Of a stretch of DNA of 32,225 nucleotides, positions 22,585-28,650 are shown piece by piece. Each line of letters opens with the position of its first letter. The first letter of the stretch is position 1. The translations under genes were made by a program, and so were the position numbers. Origin of the DNA: a virus; the IMG/VR virus record IMGVR_UViG_3300042402_002054, positions 1 through 32,225 of that record. One strand, given 5' to 3'. The notes under the pieces were generated by a model. It searched no databases. It worked only from the letters and a program-made list of their open reading frames with translations, and was not told the DNA's origin.

Positions 22585-23771
22585 AATCAACTGAAAATCT
22601 CAGCACCTGCAGTTTTTGCAACAAACACAAAGATGCAGTAACTAAACTTATTGTGGGCGAAGAAGTTGCTATATGCAACGAATGTGTGGACCTGTGCCAA
22701 ACATTGCTAGTAGATCAACCAGAAGCAAAATCTGAAGAAGCCAACCTTGACCCAAGAGAAATTAAAAATCATCTTGATCAGTATGTTATTGGCCAGGATG
22801 CAGCCAAGGTCATGCTGAGTGTGGCAATTGCCAATCACTACAAACGTATTCGCAACAAAGATGTCAATACCGAAATTGAAAAAGCCAACATCCTCATGCT
22901 TGGTCCCACAGGATCCGGTAAGACATTACTGGCTCGCACAGTGGCACGGTATCTAGACGTGCCATTTGTTATTGCCGATGCCACTAGTCTAACCGAAGCA
23001 GGGTATGTAGGCGATGATGTGGAAAGTTTGATCAGTCGCTTGTATGCCGCCGCTGGTGGCGATGTTGAAAAGACACAACGTGGTATTGTGTTTGTGGACG
23101 AGATTGACAAGATCTCCCGCAAGAGTGAAAGTACTAGTATCACACGTGATGTGTCTGGTGAAGGTGTACAGCAGGCATTGTTAAAGCTAGTAGAAGGCAC
23201 CAAGTGTCGCATTATCCCACAAGGCGGCCGTAAACACCCAGGTGGCGACACTGTGGAAATTGATACTCGTAACATTTTGTTTATTGCAGGTGGTGCATTT
23301 GTGGGACTAGACAACATTGTTAAAAATCGTGTGCAAGGCACAGGAATTGGGTTTGGTGCCGACGTTGCTAGCAAAACAGCCAGCGACTTGCACTTGGATA
23401 AAACCACGCCGGATGACCTTGTGCGGTTTGGATTGATTCCTGAATTTGTAGGCAGATTTCCTGCTTGGGTCGCACTCAAAGAACTAGACAAAAAAGACCT
23501 TGTGCGTATCCTCAAAGAAGTAAAACACAACTATGTGAGTCAATACCAGTGGTTGTTCAAACAAGATGAAGTGGATCTTGAGTTTACATCTGACAGCTTG
23601 GATCTTATTGCTGAACGCACACTAAAGAACAAAACAGGTGCACGTGGACTACACAGTGAACTAGAACGGGTGTTAATGCCACACATGTACAATCTAGCAC
23701 GTTATCGTACCAACGGCATCAGCCATGTGGATATTGATCAAAACCTGGTAAATAGTCCAAAGGAATTGTAA
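22581..23771 (+). CDS. clpX: ClpX, ATPase subunit of the ClpXP protease
   Basis: This 396-residue AAA+ unfoldase is complete except for a slightly shorter C-terminus (E. coli 424). The zinc-binding domain has C10/C13 and C32/C35. Walker A is GPTGSGKT (108-115), the pore loop GYVG (141-144), Walker B VFVDEID (170-176), a QGGRKHP loop follows, the arginine finger R292 lies in GLIPEFVGRFP and sensor II is GARGL (353-357). The IGF loop that docks ClpP is kept (256-258, TGIGFGAD). No clpP is in the window, so it probably couples to host ClpP and redirects degradation. It starts in an ATGA overlap, seven bases before bS21. Confidence 0.98.
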   Translation: MKSTENLSTCSFCNKHKDAVTKLIVGEEVAICNECVDLCQTLLVDQPEAKSEEANLDPREIKNHLDQYVIGQDAAKVMLSVAIANHYKRIRNKDVNTEIEKANILMLGPTGSGKTLLARTVARYLDVPFVIADATSLTEAGYVGDDVESLISRLYAAAGGDVEKTQRGIVFVDEIDKISRKSESTSITRDVSGEGVQQALLKLVEGTKCRIIPQGGRKHPGGDTVEIDTRNILFIAGGAFVGLDNIVKNRVQGTGIGFGADVASKTASDLHLDKTTPDDLVRFGLIPEFVGRFPAWVALKELDKKDLVRILKEVKHNYVSQYQWLFKQDEVDLEFTSDSLDLIAERTLKNKTGARGLHSELERVLMPHMYNLARYRTNGISHVDIDQNLVNSPKEL

Positions 23772-23777
23772 CGACCC

Positions 23778-24002
23778 ATGGAAAAATTACACGGTAGATC
23801 AGTACTAGTAACAGATGGCAACGTAGACCGAGCACTGCGTAAATTCAAAAAGAAAATACAAGAAACAGGTCTGTTAAACGAACTTAGAGACCGTGAATTC
23901 TACACCAAGCCCACCACCCAACGTAAACTCAAAGCAAGTGCTGCCAAGAATCGCTGGAATAAAAAACTACGCGAACAACAGTTGCCTAAAAAACAGTTCT
24001 AA
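23778..24002 (+). CDS. rpsU: Ribosomal protein bS21
   Basis: This 74-residue protein has the bS21 signature: VDRALRKFKKKIQETGLLNELRDREFYTKPTT, followed by an RKLKASAAKNRW basic tail. bS21 (E. coli 71 residues) sits on the 30S platform near the anti-SD and affects initiation. Several phages are known to encode it, likely to swap the host copy and favour phage mRNA. Many genes here have strong SDs, which fits. The ATG lies six bases after the clpX stop. The stop overlaps the next ATG (TAATG). Confidence 0.95.
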   Translation: MEKLHGRSVLVTDGNVDRALRKFKKKIQETGLLNELRDREFYTKPTTQRKLKASAAKNRWNKKLREQQLPKKQF

Positions 24003-24220
24003 TGTACATAGAGTTTGACATTGTCACAAGCATGGACAGCTTTGATGATCTCAAAGACACAGTCAATGCCTGGGCCATGCGCTACAAGGTGCCCTACACG
24101 ACCAAAGTTGCCAAAGGTTTGAAATATCGACTTGGCCTAAATTACCCGGAGCATTTTACTCTTTTTACTATGACCTGGGTTGCATGCGATTACACAATAA
24201 AAAACATCGAAAAGTCTTGA
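24002..24220 (+). CDS. Small phage protein coupled to bS21, unknown function
   Basis: This 72-residue protein starts in a one-base TAATG overlap with rpsU. It is a mixed alpha/beta sequence: MYIEFDIVTSMDSFDDLKDTV... WAMRYKVPYTTKVAKGLKYRLGLNYPEHFTLFTMTW. No motif is known to me. Coupling to bS21 suggests joint regulation with translation-related function, though that is only positional. Confidence 0.75.
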   Translation: MYIEFDIVTSMDSFDDLKDTVNAWAMRYKVPYTTKVAKGLKYRLGLNYPEHFTLFTMTWVACDYTIKNIEKS

Positions 24221-24247
24221 CAACAGTTGAGATTTCCTGTATAAATA
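24217..24247 (+). promoter_or_regulatory. Promoter for hsp20
   Basis: TTGACA (24217-24222), a 17-base spacer and TATAAA (24240-24245) form a good sigma-70 promoter. The same bases read TATAAATA (24240-24247), the exact T4 late promoter octamer. Either reading, or both, could apply. A 64-base leader with a small hairpin and SD AAAGGAG follows. Confidence 0.8.
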
Positions 24248-24310
24248 TGTTTGTAGTGCCCATAGTGGGGCTACATTACAAGTCATCTTGCTTAATAAAG
24301 GAGAAAACAA

Positions 24311-24769
24311 ATGACAAAAACTCTCACCCTTCGATCTTTCGATATTCCCGCACTCACTAAATTTGGTATCGGCTTCGATAACATGTTTGATGAACTCATG
24401 CGTGTGAATGCCCAACAAAGCTCAACAAACTACCCGCCTTATGATATTGTACAAGTCAATGACGACGAGTACATGATTGCCGTGGCCGTAGCTGGTTTTG
24501 GGTATGATGATCTATCAGTGACCAAGGATAAAAAAATCTTGGTCATTGAAGGCAAACACAGCCGCGAAACTGTGGAGAATGAAGATTCTACTGCAAAATA
24601 TTTGCACAAAGGAATCAGTGAGCGTAGTTTCCGTAGAGAATTTCAACTAGCGGATCACGTGGAAATTACCGGCGCACATCTTGAACTTGGTATTTTGAGC
24701 ATTCACCTAACCCGTGAAGTTCCTGAAGAAGCCAAGCCAAAGACTATTGCTATCACCTACACTTCCTAA
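24311..24769 (+). CDS. hsp20: Small heat-shock protein (Hsp20, IbpA-like)
   Basis: This 152-residue protein has an IbpA-type alpha-crystallin domain: IGFDNMFDELMR near the start, YPPYDIVQVNDDEYMIAVAVAGF, LVIEGKH, ISERSFRREFQLADHVEITGAHLELGILSIHL, and a C-terminal IAI-type anchor (KTIAITYTS). Small Hsps hold unfolding proteins for refolding or degradation. Hsp20 is known in T4-like marine phages, including on virions. It has its own promoter and SD (AAAGGAG, 24297-24303). It is placed between bS21 and ClpS. Confidence 0.97.
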   Translation: MTKTLTLRSFDIPALTKFGIGFDNMFDELMRVNAQQSSTNYPPYDIVQVNDDEYMIAVAVAGFGYDDLSVTKDKKILVIEGKHSRETVENEDSTAKYLHKGISERSFRREFQLADHVEITGAHLELGILSIHLTREVPEEAKPKTIAITYTS

Positions 24770-24775
24770 TATAAT
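24747..24775 (+). promoter_or_regulatory. Possible promoter for clpS
   Basis: TTGCTA (24747-24752), 17 bases and TATAAT (24770-24775) lie over the hsp20 stop. The -35 matches four of six bases. Transcription would begin near 24782, placing a strong hairpin at the very 5' end of the clpS mRNA. GTAAATAC (24779-24786) is an alternative late-type octamer. Confidence 0.45.
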
Positions 24776-24783
24776 AGTGTAAA

Positions 24784-24812
24784 TACAGTGGCAGCGAGGT
24801 GCTGCCACTGTA
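24784..24812 (+). other. Perfect hairpin between hsp20 and clpS
   Basis: TACAGTGGCAGC (24784-24795), loop GAGGT and GCTGCCACTGTA (24801-24812) form a perfect 12-base-pair stem. No T-run follows (AACAGGG), so it is not a standard terminator. It sits just before the clpS SD (AGGGA) and could stabilise the 5' end of clpS mRNA or the 3' end of hsp20 mRNA. Confidence 0.75.
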
Positions 24813-24824
24813 ACAGGGAAAATT

Positions 24825-25133
24825 ATGTCACAATCAGAAACACGCACAAAAATCAAACCAAGCGAACAACTCAAAGAGCCGCCGATGTACAAGGTCATCT
24901 ATCTAAATGATAACCAGACCACAATGGAATTTGTGATCGAAACCTTGATTGAATTTTTTAATTACAACACTGACACAGCGTTTACCATTACTGAAGACAT
25001 TCACAATGCTGGGTCAGCATGTGTTGCGGTATTGCCATATGAAATTGCCGAACAAAAAGGCATTGAAGTAACACTGGCAGCCAGAAGCAACAGCTACCCT
25101 CTACAGATCAAACTTGAGCCTGATCAGGCCTAA
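24825..25133 (+). CDS. clpS: ClpS adaptor protein
   Basis: This 102-residue protein matches the ClpS core: PPMYKVIYLNDNQTTMEFVIETL, then ITEDIHNAGSACVAV and a C-terminal YPLQIKLEP. ClpS carries N-degron substrates to ClpA (bacteria) and blocks other ClpA substrates. The N-degron pocket is kept at N28, D29, T32, M34 and H60 (E. coli N34, D35, T38, M40, H66), with N30 where E. coli has D36. No clpA is seen, so host ClpA would be the partner. AGGGA lies six bases before ATG. It ends in a tail-to-tail overlap with the minus-strand gene. Confidence 0.95.
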   Translation: MSQSETRTKIKPSEQLKEPPMYKVIYLNDNQTTMEFVIETLIEFFNYNTDTAFTITEDIHNAGSACVAVLPYEIAEQKGIEVTLAARSNSYPLQIKLEPDQA

Positions 25134-25921
25134 AACTCCACAGTGATTCGACGCGGATAGTACACATGCTGTCCGTAGTCAGTATTGCCACGCCCTCTGC
25201 AGTGATTGATATACTGTATGTTATCACGTACTTGATCCACAGCACTATGATAATGTCCAAAACACCAGGTATGTATTTTTCGTTCAGTATCAACGGATCG
25301 AACCTGCCGCATCATCTGGTTGCCCATGGTGTTAAATCGCCAGGTACCTTCTAAATTGATGTCGTGACTGATCAGCACAGGATCGGGCACAGTGTGTGTT
25401 ACCATCACAATCTTTTTAACATCCTGATGTGTCTGTAGTCTTTTGACAGAATTGATCATGTACAGGGCGTCGGTGTTTGCCATTCTACTAATGGTCTTAA
25501 CTGCATGACTTGACAGGCTAAAATTATTTTGATACCACTGCGCACTTTGGGTGGGATCAATTGTTAGGTCAAAGTCAAAACTAAACCATCCATTGGTGCC
25601 TAATATAGCAACCCCGTCAATCACAACTACATTGTCCTGTAAGTATACCACGTTAGGAATACGTTCAATTCTGGTGACTAAATCAGCATAACTATAGGTC
25701 AAGTTGTTTAGATAATTGGTATGTTCGTCGTTGCCATCGATGTAAAACACAGCCTGATAGTTTTTACCTAAATGTGTGAGTACTTCTACTAGATCATTGC
25801 GATCCATGGCTATATCTCCTGCAACCACAGCAACAGGGCTAGTGGCAATACCCGTCCAGTCAAACCGTGGCCAGGTGTCAACGTGTAAATCAGAAATTAA
25901 ATCAAAGCTAAATGTCATCAT
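25130..25921 (-). CDS. Calcineurin-like metallophosphoesterase
   Basis: This 263-residue protein on the minus strand has the two-metal phosphoesterase motifs: D11-x-H13 (SDLHVD), GD with D36 (AGDIA), GN with N64 (GNDEH), H176 (MVTHTVPD) and GHYH (H223/H225). The third motif reads GNDEH, while the usual form is GNHE/D, so the general-acid His is replaced by Asp, with H67 two residues on. Substrate is unknown (nucleic acid, nucleotide or phosphoprotein). It is one of only two minus-strand genes, ending in a four-base overlap with clpS. The ATG at 25921 is doubled with 25918. Confidence 0.9.
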   Translation of the reverse strand: MMTFSFDLISDLHVDTWPRFDWTGIATSPVAVVAGDIAMDRNDLVEVLTHLGKNYQAVFYIDGNDEHTNYLNNLTYSYADLVTRIERIPNVVYLQDNVVVIDGVAILGTNGWFSFDFDLTIDPTQSAQWYQNNFSLSSHAVKTISRMANTDALYMINSVKRLQTHQDVKKIVMVTHTVPDPVLISHDINLEGTWRFNTMGNQMMRQVRSVDTERKIHTWCFGHYHSAVDQVRDNIQYINHCRGRGNTDYGQHVYYPRRITVEF

Positions 25922-25942
25922 ACATATTTAAAAGGAAATGAC

Positions 25943-26293
25943 ATGCACATTATTTTTGGCGACGCCGTTAAAGAAATACCCAACAGCTATACTGTGTTAG
26001 AGCTTGACACAATTGATACCAATGGCAACCGAGTCACAGCCTACTGTGTGGTAGAAAAAATACCATTACAAGAGTTTCCCTTGATCGATGCACACATTAA
26101 ACTACATGCAGATGTAATTGAAAATTATCGTTTACAACATTGGGATTATTGCGAAAAAGCCATTGGTGCGTTACTGGGCAAATGGAACGGAGAAGTTGAC
26201 AGTTTTTACCAAACTCTACTAGAACGTATAAAAACACTCAAAGAATCAGTGTTACCCGATGGCTGGGATGGTACTGTGATCAAAAACACCTAG
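25943..26293 (+). CDS. Small phage protein, unknown function
   Basis: This 116-residue protein is divergent from the metallophosphoesterase with 21 bases between the two starts. AAAAGGAAA precedes the ATG. Residues 1-50 look strand-rich (MHIIFGDAVKEIPNSYTVLELDTIDTNG), and residues 55-105 helical (HIKLHADVIENYRLQHWDYCEKAIGAL). No family is recognised. The short gap leaves little room for separate promoters. Confidence 0.75.
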   Translation: MHIIFGDAVKEIPNSYTVLELDTIDTNGNRVTAYCVVEKIPLQEFPLIDAHIKLHADVIENYRLQHWDYCEKAIGALLGKWNGEVDSFYQTLLERIKTLKESVLPDGWDGTVIKNT

Positions 26294-26302
26294 TAAATAA
26301 AA

Positions 26303-26331
26303 CTTCCGGGTAAATGTAAATACCCCGGGAG
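26303..26331 (+). promoter_or_regulatory. Hairpin that pairs the SD of the next small gene
   Basis: CTTCCGGG (26303-26310) can pair with CCCGGGAG (26324-26331), eight pairs with one G-T wobble and a 13-base loop. The right arm contains most of the SD GGGAGGA (26327-26333) of the gene at 26340. The loop contains GTAAATAC, a late-type octamer. Transcripts begun upstream would hide the SD; transcripts starting past the octamer would lack the left arm. Confidence 0.5.
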
Positions 26332-26339
26332 GAAAACAC

Positions 26340-26480
26340 ATGAGTTGGTTCAAAAGAAAGCCACATCTAAAGGCACCACCACAGCATCACCCACATCACA
26401 CTAGTCCAGCTACTTTAAAAGCATTGGAAAAAGCCAAAGAAACTGCCCCAAACAAACAACCCACACCACCCGCTAAATAA
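26340..26480 (+). CDS. Small basic His/Pro-rich phage protein (46 residues)
   Basis: ATG 26340 follows GGGAGGA by six bases and opens 46 codons to TAA 26478-26480. It begins MSWFKRKP and continues with a His/Pro run (PPQHHPHHTSPAT), a short helix (LKALEKAKE) and a Pro-rich end. Strong SD and codon use support a real gene. I recall similar short MSWFKRKP-type proteins in T4-like phages, but function is unknown. Confidence 0.75.
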   Translation: MSWFKRKPHLKAPPQHHPHHTSPATLKALEKAKETAPNKQPTPPAK

Positions 26481-26500
26481 TCTATTAATAGGGGTCTAGA

Positions 26501-27358
26501 GTGAAAATAGCACGAGTTTTGATGGTAGGGGCGCATCGCATTGGTGCCGCATGTTTGAGTCTACAGTTTGATCATAATCTTACAAAATTTGATAAAACAT
26601 ATGTAGTGTGCCCGCTGCCGGGAGAACGCTTACAACAAGTATTTGAAAAATACAATATCAACACTCAAGGGTTTGAATATGTCAATGATTATGATCTAGT
26701 GACTCAGAATCCTGAATTGACACATTGGCATTTTGCAGATGACACCCGTGGGACGTGGTTATTGCAACAGGCCATAAAGTTTTTAATGCTAGACCAAATT
26801 GATGCAGATGTAGTGTTTATTCACGACAGCGACACATTTTGTATACAACCATATCATTGTGTGGTAGATGGCAAGTTAAATTTATTTGTTAACGATGTTA
26901 GCCATCCAAAAGAATACTATCAGGTATTTGAAAACATCACAGGCTTGCCTAGACAACATGATAGTTCGTTTATTGCTGACATGATGCCAGTTTTTAAATC
27001 TGACTGGAATGTTCTTAAAATGTTAATAACAAATAAATTTGAACATCCATGGTTAGATGTGTTAATTGAAGAAACTCCTTGGAACTATACAGAAAATTTA
27101 AAGTGGTTCAGTGAATATGAATTTCTTGGCAATTGGACAACAAGCCAACATAATCAGTATCAGTTAACAGACCAATCTAGATATGAGTATTCTTTTTTGG
27201 AAATGTTAATGTCGGATAATTTTCCAGCTGGTATTGATTGTCTAATAGATAGAAATAAACAAGGTCGTATACTACCATTTGACTATGGTACCGATACTGT
27301 GGGAAATTTAGCCGCTGTACTAGATAGATTTCGACAATCTGGTCTGTTGACCAAGTAG
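26501..27358 (+). CDS. Glycosyltransferase-like protein (DUF6492-type)
   Basis: This 285-residue protein starts at GTG 26501, and AGGGG lies about nine bases upstream. It contains a DxD-type sugar-nucleotide motif, VFIHDSDTF (D109-S-D111), an upstream helix QQAIKFLML, and SEYEFLGNW, all in the order of DUF6492 glycosyltransferases. The substrate is unknown. It would act on a glycan or on phage or host surfaces. Its 3' end overlaps the minus-strand gene by 39 bases. Confidence 0.75.
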   Translation: MKIARVLMVGAHRIGAACLSLQFDHNLTKFDKTYVVCPLPGERLQQVFEKYNINTQGFEYVNDYDLVTQNPELTHWHFADDTRGTWLLQQAIKFLMLDQIDADVVFIHDSDTFCIQPYHCVVDGKLNLFVNDVSHPKEYYQVFENITGLPRQHDSSFIADMMPVFKSDWNVLKMLITNKFEHPWLDVLIEETPWNYTENLKWFSEYEFLGNWTTSQHNQYQLTDQSRYEYSFLEMLMSDNFPAGIDCLIDRNKQGRILPFDYGTDTVGNLAAVLDRFRQSGLLTK

Positions 27359-28648
27359 CTGTTCAATTTCTTCTGCATGAAACATGCTGTCAATTAGTCC
27401 GGGTACCGGGATATGATTAAATTTTTCCGGAGATTCTCGCCAGGCGTTATAAAATGCTCTCCAGTATTTGCCTGTTTTGTTATGTTCTGCCATTGCCAAA
27501 GCTGATCTTGCATTGGTTACAAATTCGTTAAAAATACTCTGTTGCCATGATTGATCAAAGAATAATTTTTTATTATAATCAGCGATAGCATAGAGATTTT
27601 GCCAAAGTTGACGTTTTTGTTCTGCTGACAATTGCGATATTCTTTTCATCTCATTCACAATAAGCACAAGTCTTTTCAACGGATCTTGAACAGTATCATA
27701 GGTCTCATCTATATAACCATCAAATGTTTTGAAACCGTAACTTCTAAGATATTCTAAACTGCCAGGTGCAGAAGCCAACATAAAAGGTCTGCCACAGGCA
27801 ATAGGTCTCAATGACTTTTCGGTCAAGTGCAATCGTGTATCATCAAACAGTGTTTCTAACACTACTTCAATGGCAGTGTGTTGATAATCGTTATTGTTAT
27901 AATCTGCACTGGCTGTGGCATCTACTAAGCATGAGTCAAAATGATTCTCCAGGTCTGTGCGTTGTATTTTAAACGCAGGATTAACAGGAGTAAACGTTTG
28001 ATAGTTATTCCCTTCAGATTCTGTATTGAATCGCATTACGCTGTGCATTTGTAAGTTGTTATTCACCACAAGTTCAGAAAATTTTAATCTGTACTCTCGT
28101 GTGCCAGACCAAGCACGATTGTAAATCAAAAAGTCTTTGTCAATAGAGTCAAAATTGATTTTGAGAGCGGCATCGTGTTGAGCATATCTAAACCAGTCAC
28201 AGGATATGGCAGCATGCGCCCACCAGTAAACACCAATGAATCCTGCTTGTACATATTGATCCAAATTGATACTGTTTTTTTCACTGTGTATCAACAGAGT
28301 TGTGTCATACACGCTGTATTGAGAATCAATTATACATCTCAAGTGTTGATGTTTAATAGCTGATTCTATGCGACCAAGAATATCTGAATTTAATTTTATT
28401 GCCGGGTTCTGCAAAAATTGATTCATCATGTCGTTATTACTGTATTGGTCAAAAAACAAGGGTTCTTGATCGTGGCAAATAGCACCCGATTTAAGCAACC
28501 ACTGCCATCCCTGATTGTTTATATTGTCTGACAGTGGTAGTAAATCGTCAAGTTTTTTTGATCCATGCGGATAGAAGCGATAAATTAGTATGTCATGGTT
28601 GCATAAACCGTCTAAGTGATTGTATAATCTATCTAAAGGAACGCTCAT
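27320..28648 (-). CDS. Glycosyltransferase/exostosin-like protein
   Basis: This 442-residue protein on the minus strand has no signal or membrane segment. The best clue is the C-terminal part: IEVVLETLFDDTRLHLTEKSLRPIACGRPFMLASAPGSLEYLRSYGFKTF...DETYD (about 255-320). That is the nucleotide-sugar-binding half seen in exostosin-like and related phage glycosyltransferases. The N-terminal ~230 residues are not recognised. Its ATG lies two bases from the ATG of the divergent dehydrogenase gene (CAT-AT-ATG). It overlaps the 3' end of the other glycosyltransferase-like gene. Low GC and AT-rich codons differ a little from neighbours. Confidence 0.72.
   Translation of the reverse strand: MSVPLDRLYNHLDGLCNHDILIYRFYPHGSKKLDDLLPLSDNINNQGWQWLLKSGAICHDQEPLFFDQYSNNDMMNQFLQNPAIKLNSDILGRIESAIKHQHLRCIIDSQYSVYDTTLLIHSEKNSINLDQYVQAGFIGVYWWAHAAISCDWFRYAQHDAALKINFDSIDKDFLIYNRAWSGTREYRLKFSELVVNNNLQMHSVMRFNTESEGNNYQTFTPVNPAFKIQRTDLENHFDSCLVDATASADYNNNDYQHTAIEVVLETLFDDTRLHLTEKSLRPIACGRPFMLASAPGSLEYLRSYGFKTFDGYIDETYDTVQDPLKRLVLIVNEMKRISQLSAEQKRQLWQNLYAIADYNKKLFFDQSWQQSIFNEFVTNARSALAMAEHNKTGKYWRAFYNAWRESPEKFNHIPVPGLIDSMFHAEEIEQLLGQQTRLSKSI
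28599..28628 (+). promoter_or_regulatory. Possible promoter for the sugar dehydrogenase
   Basis: TTGCAT (28599-28604), 18 bases and TATAAT (28623-28628) lie within the first codons of the minus-strand gene, where any promoter for the divergent + strand gene must be. AAAGGA (28634-28639) and ATG 28651 follow. The -35 is weak. Confidence 0.45.
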
Positions 28649-28650
28649 AT

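Noticed and set aside
22838-23530. 230-codon minus-strand frame over clpX
   Set aside because: It lies opposite a highly conserved gene and shows no domain or SD; typical antisense shadow.
24784-24812. Intrinsic terminator between hsp20 and clpS
   Set aside because: The stem is perfect but no T-run follows; it is kept only as a hairpin.
25118-25129. Bidirectional terminator at the clpS/metallophosphoesterase junction (GCCTGATCAGGC)
   Set aside because: A four-base stem with a four-base loop and no T-run on either side is too weak.
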